The position numbers and the translations under genes were made by a program. Positions 6,991-18,376 of a stretch of DNA of 64,000 bases are shown here, piece by piece (position 1 is the first letter of the stretch; the number at the start of each line of letters is the position of its first letter). The notes beneath the pieces are model-generated. The model made no database searches and was not told the DNA's origin. It worked only from the letters and a program-made list of their open reading frames with translations. The DNA comes from Mesorhizobium atlanticum (GTDB lineage: Bacteria > Pseudomonadota > Alphaproteobacteria > Rhizobiales > Rhizobiaceae), in the NCBI RefSeq assembly GCF_003289965.1, contig NZ_QMBQ01000004.1, positions 372,001 to 436,000 on the forward strand, written 5' to 3'.

Positions 6991-9440
6991 CCTTGCCCAG
7001 TCATGCCGGGATCGTCGTCATCGGCGGCGGCATCATCGGCTGTTCCACCGCCTATCATCTGGCGCGCGACCACAAGGCCGACGTGGTGCTGCTGGAGCAG
7101 GGCAGGCTGACCTCGGGCTCGACCTGGCATGCCGCAGGGCTGGTCGGGCAGTTGCGCTCGTCGGCCTCGATCACGCGCGTGCTCAAATATTCGGTCGAGC
7201 TCTACAAGGGGCTCGAGGCCGAGACGGGTTTGGCCACCGGCTGGAAGATGACGGGGTGCCTGCGGCTGGCGACGAACGCCGACCGCTGGACCGAGTTCAA
7301 GCGGCTGGCGACGACGGCCAAGAGCTTCGGCATGGACATGCAGCTCTTATCGCCGACCGAGGTTAAGCGCATGTGGCCGTTGATGGAAACCGGCGATCTG
7401 GTCGGCGCCTCCTGGCTGCCGACCGATGGGCAGGCAAGCCCCTCCGACATCGCCCAGTCGCTCGCCAAGGGCGCGCGCTTGCATGGCGCGAGACTGTTCG
7501 AGGACGTGCGCGTCACCGGCTTTGAAATGAAGGAAGGCCGCATCACTGCGGTGAAGACCGAAAAAGGCGACATCGCCTGCGACAAGGTGGTGAACTGCGC
7601 CGGGCAATGGGCACGCCAGGTCGGCGCGATGGCAGGCATCAACGTGCCGCTACAGCCGGTCAAGCACCAGTATATCATCACCGAGAGGATCGAAGGGCTG
7701 GCTAACGACGCACCGACGATCCGCGACCCCGACCGCCGCACCTATTTCAAGGAGGAGGTCGGCGGGCTCGTGATGGGCGGCTATGAGCCCAACCCGCAGG
7801 CCTGGGCAACCGGGCTTCCCGACGGCGACGTGCCCAACGACTGGGAGTTCCGGCTGTTCGACGACGACTACGATCATTTCGAACAGCATATGAGCCAGGC
7901 GATCGCGCGCGTGCCGGCCCTCGCTCATGTCGGCGTCAAGCAGATGATCAACGGGCCGGAGAGTTTCACGCCGGACGGCAACTTCATCCTCGGCGTGGCG
8001 CCGGAATGCTCGAACATGTTCGTCGGCGCCGGCTTCAATGCCTTCGGCATCGCGTCGGGCGGCGGCGCCGGCTGGGTGCTGGCGCAGTGGGTGGTCGACG
8101 GCGAGGCGCCGCTCGACCTCTGGGTGGTCGACATCAGGCGTTTTTCAAGCCTGCATCGCGACCGCGACTGGGTCCGCGACCGCACGCTGGAAGCCTATGG
8201 CAAGCATTACACCATCGGCTTCCCGCATGAGGAATATCTGACCGGACGGCCGCGCATCGTCTCGCCGCTCTATGAGCGGCTGAAGGCGCATCGCGCGGTG
8301 CTCGGCTCCAAGCTCGGCTGGGAGCGGCCGAACTGGTTCGCACCGGATGGCGCAGCCGCCGAGGACGTCTATTCGATGGGCCGCCAGAACTGGTTCGGCC
8401 CGGTCGGAGACGAGCACCGTCATGTGCGCGAGAAGGTCGGTATCTTCGACCAGTCCTCCTTCGCCAAATACGAGCTGACCGGCGCGGACGCGTTGAAGGC
8501 GCTCGACTGGATCTGCGCCAACGACGTCAACAAGCCGGTCGGACGGCTGACCTACACGCAGCTTCTCAACACGCGCGGCGGCATCGAGGCCGACCTCACC
8601 GTGTCGCGGCTCGGCGAGGACCGGTTCTACATCGTCACCGGTACCGGCTTCCGCACGCATGACCTGTCCTGGATAAGCGACCATATCGGCTCCGGTCTCG
8701 ACGCCAGGCTGACCGACGTCACGGAGGAGTACGGCACGCTGTCGCTGATGGGACCGCGCGCACGCGACGTGCTGCAGGCGGTGACCAATGCCGATGTCTC
8801 GAACGCCAACTTCCCCTTTGGCCATGCGCGCGAGATCGCAATTGCCGGCCATGGCGTGAAGGCGCTGCGCATCACCTATGTCGGCGAGCTCGGCTGGGAG
8901 CTGCATGTGCCGATCGCCGCCACAGGCGAGGTGTTCGATGCGCTTATGGCGGCGGGCAAGGCACACGGCATTCGCCCGGTCGGCTACCGGGCGCTGGAAT
9001 CGCTGCGGCTCGAAAAAGGCTATCGCGCCTGGGGTTCCGACATCACGCCGAACGACACGCCGTTGGAAGCGGGGCTCGGCTGGGCGGTGAAGCTCCGCAA
9101 GAAGACCGACTTCGTCGGACGCAAGGCGCTGGAGAAGGCGGCCGGCAAGGCGCCGACGAAACGCTTTGCCGGCTTCACGGTGGATGACCCGGAGATCGTG
9201 CTGGTCGGGCGCGAGACGATCCTGCGCAATGGCGAGCCGGTGGGCTACCTGACCAGCGGCGGCTATGGCTACACGGTGGAGAAGAACATCGGCTACGGCT
9301 ATGTGCGCAATGCCGATGGCGTCAGCGACGAGCTCCTCGCCTCCGGCGATTACGAGTTGGTGGTGGCAATGGAACGCGCGCCGGCAAAGATCCATCTCGA
9401 GGCGATGTACGACCCGGCCGGCGCGAAGATAAAGGCTTGA
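6987..9440 (+). CDS. Dimethylglycine/sarcosine dehydrogenase-type FAD oxidoreductase fused to a GcvT domain
   Basis: A 817-residue fusion. Residues about 6-400 are a DAO-fold FAD domain with VVIGGGIIGCSTAYHLA and a TWHAAGL motif; in mammalian dimethylglycine and sarcosine dehydrogenases the His of this motif carries covalent FAD. A linker follows, then an aminomethyltransferase (GcvT-like) domain at about 430-810 with YTQLLNTRGGIEADL, GELGWELHVP and EAGLGWAVKL. Such enzymes oxidatively demethylate N-methylated glycines and pass the one-carbon unit to tetrahydrofolate. The length fits the family. No subunits of heterotetrameric sarcosine oxidase lie nearby, which also supports the single-chain dehydrogenase. 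Confidence 0.9.
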   Translation: MTLPSHAGIVVIGGGIIGCSTAYHLARDHKADVVLLEQGRLTSGSTWHAAGLVGQLRSSASITRVLKYSVELYKGLEAETGLATGWKMTGCLRLATNADRWTEFKRLATTAKSFGMDMQLLSPTEVKRMWPLMETGDLVGASWLPTDGQASPSDIAQSLAKGARLHGARLFEDVRVTGFEMKEGRITAVKTEKGDIACDKVVNCAGQWARQVGAMAGINVPLQPVKHQYIITERIEGLANDAPTIRDPDRRTYFKEEVGGLVMGGYEPNPQAWATGLPDGDVPNDWEFRLFDDDYDHFEQHMSQAIARVPALAHVGVKQMINGPESFTPDGNFILGVAPECSNMFVGAGFNAFGIASGGGAGWVLAQWVVDGEAPLDLWVVDIRRFSSLHRDRDWVRDRTLEAYGKHYTIGFPHEEYLTGRPRIVSPLYERLKAHRAVLGSKLGWERPNWFAPDGAAAEDVYSMGRQNWFGPVGDEHRHVREKVGIFDQSSFAKYELTGADALKALDWICANDVNKPVGRLTYTQLLNTRGGIEADLTVSRLGEDRFYIVTGTGFRTHDLSWISDHIGSGLDARLTDVTEEYGTLSLMGPRARDVLQAVTNADVSNANFPFGHAREIAIAGHGVKALRITYVGELGWELHVPIAATGEVFDALMAAGKAHGIRPVGYRALESLRLEKGYRAWGSDITPNDTPLEAGLGWAVKLRKKTDFVGRKALEKAAGKAPTKRFAGFTVDDPEIVLVGRETILRNGEPVGYLTSGGYGYTVEKNIGYGYVRNADGVSDELLASGDYELVVAMERAPAKIHLEAMYDPAGAKIKA

Positions 9441-9453
9441 CCGCCGGGCCGGG

Positions 9454-10086
9454 TCAGTTGACGCGCAGCACCAGGCCCCGGCTCGGAACGGTATCGCTTT
9501 CGCCGGGCATCGAGGCGTAGGGCCGCGTCTCTTCGAGGCGGCTTATCGCGCCGCGCGCTTCCAGCCCGGCGATCCGCTCCGCGAAACCGGCCTGCCACAG
9601 CGTGTTCTTCACCGTCAGCACGATGACGCCGCCGGGACGGCAGATGCGGATGAGCTCGTCCAGGCCCTCGACGCCGACGTGGCCCGAGGTGAAGACGCCG
9701 GCCGAAATGATGCCGGCATAGGCGCCGTCGGCGAAGGGCAGCGTGTCGCCCATCGCCAGGCGATGCAGCGCCGTGTAGACGCCCTTGGCGCCTGCCTTGT
9801 CCAGCATGCCTTGCGAGATGTCGAGCGCCTCGACCCTCGGATAACCGGTGATGGCCAGCCATTCGCCGATCAGGCCGGTGCCGGCGCCGGCGTCGAGCAA
9901 GGGTTCGTCGCCGCGCGGCAGGTGCCGGGCAAGCAGCGCCAGGCAGATCGTCGGATGGCGATAGCCCGCGGCCGACATGTCGGCGTCGTAAGTCTCGGAC
10001 CAGCGGTCATAGATCGCGGCGACTTCCTCCGGCCGCTTCGCCGCGTAAGCGGCGCCCAGCGCGCTGTTCTGCTTGCCGTCCGTCAT
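9454..10086 (-). CDS. Class I SAM-dependent methyltransferase
   Basis: A 210-residue methyltransferase resembling the Williams-Beuren region methyltransferase group: it begins with a conserved-looking AAIYDRWSETYDADM, then motif I LLDAGAGTGLIGEWL, then EALDISQGML. The ATG at 10084-10086 is favoured because GGGAG lies 7 bases before it; an in-frame ATG 30 bp further up is possible. It is embedded between the two phosphotransferases but on the opposite strand, 13 bp from the end of the dehydrogenase. The substrate is unknown. Confidence 0.85.
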   Translation of the reverse strand: MTDGKQNSALGAAYAAKRPEEVAAIYDRWSETYDADMSAAGYRHPTICLALLARHLPRGDEPLLDAGAGTGLIGEWLAITGYPRVEALDISQGMLDKAGAKGVYTALHRLAMGDTLPFADGAYAGIISAGVFTSGHVGVEGLDELIRICRPGGVIVLTVKNTLWQAGFAERIAGLEARGAISRLEETRPYASMPGESDTVPSRGLVLRVN

Positions 10087-10187
10087 TGCTGCTCCCGCCG
10101 CCCGACTCTCGTTCAACGGATGATAGCCAAGCCGCTAAAATTGTGGAACCGTCAGAACCGCGACAAATGGCGTGAAGGGGACACGAC

Positions 10188-11087
10188 GTGACCGACGAGC
10201 TGCGCGCGGCGCTGGCGGCCGTTCCGGCGCTGGCGGGCTATGATGGACCGCTGGAGCGGCTCGGCGGACTCACCAACATGGTCTACAGAGCCGGCGAAGT
10301 GTGCCTGCGCATTCCCGGCAAGGGCACGGAGGAATATATCAACCGTGCCAACGAGGCGGTGGCGGCGCGCGAGGCGGCCAAGGCCGGCGTCAGCCCGGAG
10401 GTGCTCCATGCCGATCCGGCGACCGGCCTGATGGCGACGCGCTTCATCGCTGGCGCCGAGACAATGTCGCCGGAGAAATTCAAGGCGCGGCCGGGCAGCC
10501 CGACGCGGGCTGGCCAGGCCTTCCGAAAACTCCACTCTTCCGGCGCCGTGTTTCCCTTCCGCTTCGAACTGTTTGCGATGATCGACGACTATCTCAAGGT
10601 CCTGTCGACCAAGGACGTGGCGCTGCCCGCGGCCTATCACGACGTGGTGCGCGAGGCAGGCGCGGTGCGCGCAGCACTTGCCGCGCACGCCATCCCGCTT
10701 AGCGCCTGCCATTGCGATCCGCTCTGCGAGAACTTCCTCGATACGGGCGAGCGGATGTGGATCGTCGACTGGGAGTATTCCGGCATGAACGATCCGCTGT
10801 GGGACCTTGGCGACCTCTCGGTCGAGGGCAAGTTCGATGCGGGCCAGGACGAGGAATTGATGCGCGCTTATTTCGGCGGCGAGGCGCGGCCGGCGGAGCG
10901 CGGCCGCGTCGTCATCTACAAGGCGATGTGCGACCTTTTGTGGACGCTGTGGGGCCTGATCCAGCTTGCCAACGACAATCCGGCCGACGATTTCCGCGCC
11001 TATGCGGACGGTCGCTTCGCCCGCTGCAAGGCGCTGATGGAGACGGCGGAATTCTCCAAGCACCTGACCGCCATTCGCGCGGGTTAG
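10188..11087 (+). CDS. Second choline-kinase-family phosphotransferase
   Basis: A 299-residue APH/choline-kinase-fold protein, diverged from the one at 6106. It has LERLGGLTNMVYRAG in the nucleotide loop, the Brenner motif HCDPLCENFL (H-x-D-x4-N) and the metal-binding VDWEYSG. All key catalytic positions are intact. A GTG start at 10188 follows AAGGGG at a good distance. It ends convergent with the DMT transporter, and the stop codons overlap by 4 bp. Having two of these kinases round one dehydrogenase suggests related but different substrates; this is inference only. Confidence 0.87.
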   Translation: MTDELRAALAAVPALAGYDGPLERLGGLTNMVYRAGEVCLRIPGKGTEEYINRANEAVAAREAAKAGVSPEVLHADPATGLMATRFIAGAETMSPEKFKARPGSPTRAGQAFRKLHSSGAVFPFRFELFAMIDDYLKVLSTKDVALPAAYHDVVREAGAVRAALAAHAIPLSACHCDPLCENFLDTGERMWIVDWEYSGMNDPLWDLGDLSVEGKFDAGQDEELMRAYFGGEARPAERGRVVIYKAMCDLLWTLWGLIQLANDNPADDFRAYADGRFARCKALMETAEFSKHLTAIRAG

Positions 11088-12004
11088 CTCACGCCCTTCG
11101 GGACATTCTCCGGCGGCACCGCCGTTTCCACCACCTTCTGGCGATGGAAGATGAAGATGCCGGCAAGCACGACGATCGCCGAGCCGAACATGATGCGCGG
11201 GCTCGGCACGTCGCCGAAGAAAACCAGGCCAAAGACGATGGCCCACAGAAGCAGGCTGTAATGCAGCGGCGCCAGCGTCGAGGCTGGTGCCAGCTTCAGC
11301 GCCCTTGTGATCATCAGATGGGCCGCGCAGGAGACGACGCCGAGCAGGAGCATGGCGCCGAAATCGAGCGCCGAGGGCGTGCGCCAGGCGCCGATGGCGA
11401 GCGCGCCGCCGACAAGCAGCGTGCCGATGGTCTGCCAGGTAACGAGCGTCGTGTCGCTCGTTCCACGCAAACGCCGGCCGAGGATGATGGCGAAGCCGAA
11501 GGCCACGCTGCCGACCAGCGCATAGGTCGACGACAGCGAGAAAGCCGCCGAGGACGGCTTCAGGATGATCAGCACGCCGCAGAAGCCGACCAGGATCGCC
11601 AGCCAGCGGCGCCAGCCGACCTTTTCGCCGAGCAAGAGGTGCGAAAGCGCAGCGACATAGATAGGCCCGGCCATGTAGAAGCTCATCACGTCGGCGAGCG
11701 GCAGATGGACGACGGCGGCGTAGAAAAACCCGGTGTCGAGCGTCGTCGCCACGACGCGCAGGAACTGCAGCACCGGCCTTTCCATCTGCAACAACTTGCC
11801 CGCGCCCTGGTTGGCGATCATGGGCCCCAGCACGAGGAAGGCGCCGATCGAGCGGATCAGCACCACCTGCCCGACCGAGAAGGAGGCGACCAGCCATTTG
11901 CCCATCGCATCGTTCAGCGCGAACATGAAGTCCCCCGCCAACATCAAAAGGACGCCGGCCAGAAGCATGTTTTTGATCGTGAAATTGCGGGCGAGCGAAG
12001 CCAT
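11084..12004 (-). CDS. EamA/DMT-superfamily transporter
   Basis: A 306-residue inner-membrane protein with about ten hydrophobic helices in two EamA repeats, typical of drug/metabolite exporters of the RhaT/YdcZ kind. It starts MASLARNFTIKNMLLAGVLL at the ATG 12002-12004; the frame stays open further upstream but there enters a palindromic repeat. The substrate is unknown. A paralogue of the same superfamily is at 29906. Confidence 0.88.
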   Translation of the reverse strand: MASLARNFTIKNMLLAGVLLMLAGDFMFALNDAMGKWLVASFSVGQVVLIRSIGAFLVLGPMIANQGAGKLLQMERPVLQFLRVVATTLDTGFFYAAVVHLPLADVMSFYMAGPIYVAALSHLLLGEKVGWRRWLAILVGFCGVLIILKPSSAAFSLSSTYALVGSVAFGFAIILGRRLRGTSDTTLVTWQTIGTLLVGGALAIGAWRTPSALDFGAMLLLGVVSCAAHLMITRALKLAPASTLAPLHYSLLLWAIVFGLVFFGDVPSPRIMFGSAIVVLAGIFIFHRQKVVETAVPPENVPKGVS

Positions 12005-12090
12005 GCCGCTCCGTAGCCGCAAGCAGCCGGTTTGACGAGGGAAATCCGTAAGACCAACGCCAGGAATCGAGGTTCGCCGAACCGCCCAAG

Positions 12091-12285
12091 CTTCGTCATC
12101 CACGGGCGGCGCGGGAGCGAAGCGGACGCGCAGACCCGAGGATCCATGCCGAGACCTCGCGCGAAGAACGAAGGCGGTGCAGAACAGAGATAGTTCTGCA
12201 CCGCAGCAACGCTCATAAGTAACGGAATGGATTCTATGGTCTGCGCGCGTCGCTTCGCTCCTTGCTTCGCCATAGAATGACGAAG
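12091..12285. repeat. 195-bp inverted-repeat element (MITE-like), filling most of a 391-bp gap
   Basis: The element begins CTTCGTCAT and ends with the exact complement, ATGACGAAG. Inside, GGAGCGAAGCGGACGCGC at 12114-12131 is mirrored near-perfectly by the segment 12238-12261. A central 12-bp perfect hairpin, GCGGTGCAGAAC/GTTCTGCACCGC, sits at 12174-12204. ATTCTATGG/CCATAGAAT forms a further hairpin at 12231-12278. No open frame of interest is inside. The shorter repeat at 25903-25945 shares the same CTTCGTCATCC end. The rest of the 12005-12395 gap holds only two short dyads (12326-12345 and 12361-12383). Confidence 0.7.
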
Positions 12286-12395
12286 TTAGAAGCGTTCCGG
12301 CCAATCGCGAACAATTAATGATGCTTTGCCCTAGGCGAGGCAAATCGCTGACTTTGGATTGGCGGATGCGCGCGCTATCCGCCGGGGTACGTGAC

Positions 12396-13676
12396 CTACG
12401 CCGTCTGGTGCCGCCTGTTCACCCGCGCCGGGCGGCCGGCGATCGACAGCCGCGTCTCCTGCCTGGTCCGCTCGGCGACGACCTTGCCCCTGGCGATGAC
12501 GCAGAGACGTTCGGGGCGCAAACGAACGGCCTCGATCGCATTGCCGGCGTCGAGCACGACGAGGCTCGCCCGCTTGCCGACCGCAAGGCCAAGGTGGTCG
12601 AGCCCCATGATGGCGGCGTTGACATTGGTGACCATGTCGAAGCAGCGCGCCATGTCGGCCGGGCTCGACATCTGCGCGACATGCAGCCCCATGAAGGCGA
12701 CGTCGAGCATGTCGGCGGTGCCCAGCGAATACCAGGGGTCGAGCACGCAATCCTGGCCCCAGCCGACGCGGATGCCGAGCGCCAGCATCTCCTTCACTCG
12801 GGTCAGGCCGCGCCGCTTCGGGAAAGTGTCATGGCGCCCCTGCAGCATGATGTTGATCAGCGGGTTGGGGATGGCCGAAACACCGGCCTCGGCGATCAGC
12901 GGCAGCAACTTCGAGACGTAGTAATTGTCCATCGAATGCATGGAGGTGAGATGGGAGCCGGCCACCCTGCCCTGCAGGCCGAGGCGCTGCGTTTCATAAG
13001 CGAGCTGCTCGATATGGCGCGACAGCGGATCATCGGTCTCGTCGCAGTGCATGTCGACCATCAGGCCGCGCTTGGCGGCGATCTCGCAAAGCTCCGTCAC
13101 CGATCGGGTGCCGTCGGCCATGGTGCGCTCGAAATGTGGAATGCCGCCGACGATGTCGACGCCCATATCGAGCGCGCGGATGGTGTTCTTGAGCGCCGTC
13201 GGCGAGCGATAGAGGCCGTCTTGCGGAAAGGCCACCAGCTGCAGGTCGATATAGGGTGCGACGCTTTTCTTGACGTCGAGCAAGGCTTCCACCGCGAGCA
13301 GCCGGTCGTCGCAGACATCGACATGGCTGCGGATGGCCAGCAGGCCCATCGACACGGCCCAGTCGCAATAGGCGAGCGCGCGCTCGCGTACGGCCTCATG
13401 CGTCAGAAGTGGCTTCAGCTCGCCCCAGAGCGCGATGCCCTCGAGCAGCGTGCCGGACGCGTTGATGCGCGGAATGCCGTAGGAGAGCGTCGCATCCATA
13501 TGGAAATGTGGATCGACGAAGGGCGGCGAGACCAGATTGCCGCGCGCGTCGATCTCGGTCGGCGCAGAGCCCGGCAATTTCTGCTCGATCGCGCGGATGG
13601 TTTCGCCGGCAATGCCGATATCGGCAATCCTGCCGTCCGGCAGCGTGCCGCCGCGCACGATGAGGTCGAAATCCAT
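12396..13676 (-). CDS. Cytosine-deaminase-like metal-dependent amidohydrolase
   Basis: A 426-residue amidohydrolase-superfamily enzyme. The metal ligands are visible in order: the HxH of DPHFHMD (His57, His59), DMHCDETDD in the middle, GSHLTSMH, and GQDCVLDPWY with the catalytic Asp. These match the CodA branch, which deaminates cytosine or related heterocycles (isoguanine, creatinine-like rings). The length matches CodA (about 425). No codB-type permease is next to it. The substrate is therefore only probable. Confidence 0.85.
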   Translation of the reverse strand: MDFDLIVRGGTLPDGRIADIGIAGETIRAIEQKLPGSAPTEIDARGNLVSPPFVDPHFHMDATLSYGIPRINASGTLLEGIALWGELKPLLTHEAVRERALAYCDWAVSMGLLAIRSHVDVCDDRLLAVEALLDVKKSVAPYIDLQLVAFPQDGLYRSPTALKNTIRALDMGVDIVGGIPHFERTMADGTRSVTELCEIAAKRGLMVDMHCDETDDPLSRHIEQLAYETQRLGLQGRVAGSHLTSMHSMDNYYVSKLLPLIAEAGVSAIPNPLINIMLQGRHDTFPKRRGLTRVKEMLALGIRVGWGQDCVLDPWYSLGTADMLDVAFMGLHVAQMSSPADMARCFDMVTNVNAAIMGLDHLGLAVGKRASLVVLDAGNAIEAVRLRPERLCVIARGKVVAERTRQETRLSIAGRPARVNRRHQTA

Positions 13677-13807
13677 CTGTCGTCACCCCTCTCAAGACCT
13701 GGCGATCATCGTGGCCGAAAAGACAGCCTCACGCCGCCTTTTCTCTCCCCGGCAGCCGAAAGGTTCCATCGCGCCGCAACTCGCTCTATAAGCCGCCTCG
13801 CGCCCTC

Positions 13808-15607
<1,800 letters not shown>

Positions 15608-15614
15608 GCCTTTA

Positions 15615-15712
15615 CCCTCCCCCTTGTGGGGAGGGTCGCTGCAAAGCAGCGGGGAGGGGGCGGCGCCGCCCCCACCCGGGCCTTCGGTCCGACCTCCCCA
15701 CAAGGGGGAGGT
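15615..15712. repeat. Palindromic intergenic repeat between convergent genes
   Basis: The left arm CCTCCCCCTTGTGGGGAGG (15616-15634) is repeated in inverted form as CCTCCCCACAAGGGGGAGG (15693-15711). A GC-rich inner palindrome, GGCGGCGCCGCC, sits between them. This motif family is common between rhizobial genes. It lies between the ends of the ABC exporter and ilvD and could act as a transcription stop for both. Confidence 0.75.
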
Positions 15713-15729
15713 AGGAGTCGCAGCTTGCC

Positions 15730-17574
15730 CTACTCCGGCACTTTCCGCACAGCGCCCTTGTCGGCGCTGGTGGCGAAGGCGGCGTAGGCGCGCAGCGCCG
15801 TCGTCACTTTCCGCTTGCGCTTCTCGGCCGGCTTCCAGGCATCCGGGCCCTTGGCGTTCATCGCCGCGCGGCGCGCGTCGAGCTCGGCGTCGCTGATGGC
15901 AAGCCGGATGGTGCGGTTGGGGATGTCGATCTCGATCGTGTCGCCTTCCTGGACCAGGCCGATCGCGCCGCCCTCGGCGGCTTCCGGCGAGACATGGCCG
16001 ATCGACAGGCCGGACGTGCCGCCCGAGAAGCGGCCGTCGGTGATCAACGCGCAGGCTTTGCCGAGGCCCTTCGACTTCAGGTAGCTGGTCGGGTAGAGCA
16101 TCTCCTGCATGCCAGGGCCGCCGCGCGGCCCTTCATAGCGGATGACGACGATGTCGCCGGCCTTGATCTCGTTGCCGAGGATGGCCTTGACGGAAGCGTC
16201 CTGGCTTTCGAAGACGCGGGCCGGGCCGGTGAATTTCAGGATCGACTCGTCGACGCCGGCGGTCTTCACGATACAGCCGTCGAGCGCCAGATTGCCCTTG
16301 AGCACGGCAAGGCCGCCATCCTTAGAGAACGGCGTCTTGGCCGAGCGGATCACGCCCTTTTCGCGGTCGAGGTCGAGCTCGTCCCAGCGGCGGTCCTGGC
16401 TGAAGGCGACCTGCGTCGGCACGCCGCCAGGCGCGGCGCGGAAGAAGTCGCGGACATTCTCGGCCGAGCTGCGGGCGATGTCCCAATGGTCGAGCGCTTC
16501 GCCAAGCGTTGCCGTGTGCACGGTCGGCAGGTCGCGGTTGATCAGGCCGGCCTGGTCGAGTTGGCCGAGGATGGCCATGATGCCGCCGGCGCGATGGACG
16601 TCCTCCATGTGGACGTCGGACTTGGCCGGCGCCACCTTGCAGAGCACCGGCACCTTGCGCGACAGCCGGTCGATGTCTTCCATGGTGAAGTCGACCTCGC
16701 CCTCATGCGCGGCGGCGAGGATGTGCAGTACCGTGTTGGTCGAGCCGCCCATGGCGATGTCGAGCGCCATGGCGTTCTCGAAGGCGCCCTTGGAGGCGAT
16801 GCTGCGCGGCAGCGCTGTTTCGTCGTCCTGCTCGTAATAGCGCTGGGCGAGATCGACGGCGAGATGCCCGGCCTCGACGAACAGGCGCTTGCGGTCGGCA
16901 TGGGTGGCCAAGGTCGAGCCGTTGCCCGGCAGCGAGAGGCCGAGCGCCTCGGTCAGGCAGTTCATCGAATTGGCGGTGAACATGCCTGAGCAGGAGCCGC
17001 AGGTCGGGCAGGCCGAGCGCTCGATGACCTTGACGTCCTCATCGGAAATCTTGTCGTCGGCGGCCGCGACCATGGCGTCGACCAGGTCGAGCGCCTGCGC
17101 CTTGCCGGCCAGCACCACCTTGCCGGCTTCCATCGGGCCGCCGGAGACGAAGACGGTCGGGATGTTGAGGCGAAGCGAGGCCATCAGCATGCCGGGGGTG
17201 ATCTTGTCGCAGTTGGAGATGCAGACCATGGCGTCGGCGCAATGCGCGTTGACCATGTATTCGACGGAATCGGCGATCAGCTCGCGCGACGGCAGCGAAT
17301 AGAGCATGCCGTCGTGGCCCATGGCGATACCGTCATCGACGGCGATGGTGTTGAACTCCTTGGCGACACCGCCGGCCTTCTCGATCTCGCGCGCGACGAG
17401 CTGGCCGAGGTCCTTAAGATGGACATGGCCCGGCACGAACTGGGTGAAGGAGTTGACCACGGCGATGATCGGCTTGCCGAAATCGCTGTCCTTCATGCCG
17501 GTGGCGCGCCACAGGCCGCGGGCGCCGGCCATGTTGCGGCCATGGGTGGTGGTGCGGGAACGATAGGCGGGCAT
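15730..17574 (-). CDS. ilvD: Dihydroxy-acid dehydratase
   Basis: A 614-residue protein of normal IlvD length. It dehydrates dihydroxy-acids in valine, isoleucine and leucine synthesis. Iron-sulfur ligands are seen as Cys122 in [12 protein letters not shown] and Cys195 in [11 protein letters not shown]. The start [20 protein letters not shown] is the family N-terminus, so the ATG at 17572-17574 is secure although the frame stays open upstream. It is divergent from the PhnB-like gene. Confidence 0.97.
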   Translation of the reverse strand: MPAYRSRTTTHGRNMAGARGLWRATGMKDSDFGKPIIAVVNSFTQFVPGHVHLKDLGQLVAREIEKAGGVAKEFNTIAVDDGIAMGHDGMLYSLPSRELIADSVEYMVNAHCADAMVCISNCDKITPGMLMASLRLNIPTVFVSGGPMEAGKVVLAGKAQALDLVDAMVAAADDKISDEDVKVIERSACPTCGSCSGMFTANSMNCLTEALGLSLPGNGSTLATHADRKRLFVEAGHLAVDLAQRYYEQDDETALPRSIASKGAFENAMALDIAMGGSTNTVLHILAAAHEGEVDFTMEDIDRLSRKVPVLCKVAPAKSDVHMEDVHRAGGIMAILGQLDQAGLINRDLPTVHTATLGEALDHWDIARSSAENVRDFFRAAPGGVPTQVAFSQDRRWDELDLDREKGVIRSAKTPFSKDGGLAVLKGNLALDGCIVKTAGVDESILKFTGPARVFESQDASVKAILGNEIKAGDIVVIRYEGPRGGPGMQEMLYPTSYLKSKGLGKACALITDGRFSGGTSGLSIGHVSPEAAEGGAIGLVQEGDTIEIDIPNRTIRLAISDAELDARRAAMNAKGPDAWKPAEKRKRKVTTALRAYAAFATSADKGAVRKVPE

Positions 17575-17821
17575 TGAATTGTCCTTGCTGGCTGGCCGCG
17601 CCGATGCGCGGCGGGCGGCGCTCAAATTTTGGTCGGCAGCGGTTATAGCGGCCATGATCCGGCATGACCACCATTTTGCACTGCGCCAGATTCTGCACGA
17701 AATTCGATTGCCACTGTCGGATCGGGTGCATGCAGGCCGTCCTTGGGCAGACGGCAAGAGATGGCACCATTCTCGGGGTCAGCCGTTCCAATGTAACCAG
17801 GAAGCAACCGAGGAGCACGAC

Positions 17822-18292
17822 ATGCAGAAGATCACCACCTTCCTGTGGTTCGACAACCAGGCCGAGGAGGCCATGAATCACTACATCTCCATCTTCAAGA
17901 ATTCGAAGGTGCTGAGCGTCACGCGCTGGCCCAAGGGCCATCCCCAGGAAGATCAAGTGCTAGTGGCTTCGTTCGAGCTCGACGGGGTGCAGTTCCAAGC
18001 CCTCAACGGCGGACCGCAGTACAAGTTCACCGAAGCGATCTCGCTGTCGATCGACTGCAAGACGCAAGCTGAGGTCGATCATTTCTGGACCAGGCTTACC
18101 GAAGGCGGCGGCGAGCCGGGGCCTTGCGGGTGGCTGAAGGACAAGTTCGGCGTTTCCTGGCAGGTGGTGCCGGAGCAGCTGCCGCGGTTGCTTCAAGATC
18201 CCGACCGGGCCAAGGCCGGACGTGTCATGGACGCCATGATGAAGATGGGCAAGATCGAGATCGACAAGTTGGAAGCGGCGGCCCGAGGTTGA
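17822..18292 (+). CDS. VOC/PhnB-like protein (glyoxalase superfamily)
   Basis: A 156-residue protein starting MQKITTFLWFDNQAEEAMNH, typical of the PhnB-like group often misnamed 3-demethylubiquinone methyltransferase. WLKDKFGVSWQVVP, near the middle, is a family hallmark. The start follows GAGGAG. Members belong to the vicinal-oxygen-chelate fold, but their substrates are mostly unknown. No partner is apparent; it lies between the divergent ilvD and the convergent prfC. Confidence 0.88.
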   Translation: MQKITTFLWFDNQAEEAMNHYISIFKNSKVLSVTRWPKGHPQEDQVLVASFELDGVQFQALNGGPQYKFTEAISLSIDCKTQAEVDHFWTRLTEGGGEPGPCGWLKDKFGVSWQVVPEQLPRLLQDPDRAKAGRVMDAMMKMGKIEIDKLEAAARG

Positions 18293-18316
18293 GTGAAGCC
18301 TTCAACGCCGGCGCCG

Positions 18317-18365
18317 CCCCTCATCCGCCCTTCGGGCACCTTCTCCCCGTGAAACGGGGAGAAGG
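18317..18365. repeat. Palindromic intergenic repeat between convergent genes
   Basis: It contains GCCC/GGGC at 18327-18337 and a perfect 12-bp stem, CCTTCTCCCCGT (18339-18350) with ACGGGGAGAAGG (18354-18365) and a 3-nt loop. It lies between the PhnB-like gene and prfC, which converge, so it may also end transcription from both sides. Confidence 0.7.
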
Positions 18366-18376
18366 AAAGCCGCGCT

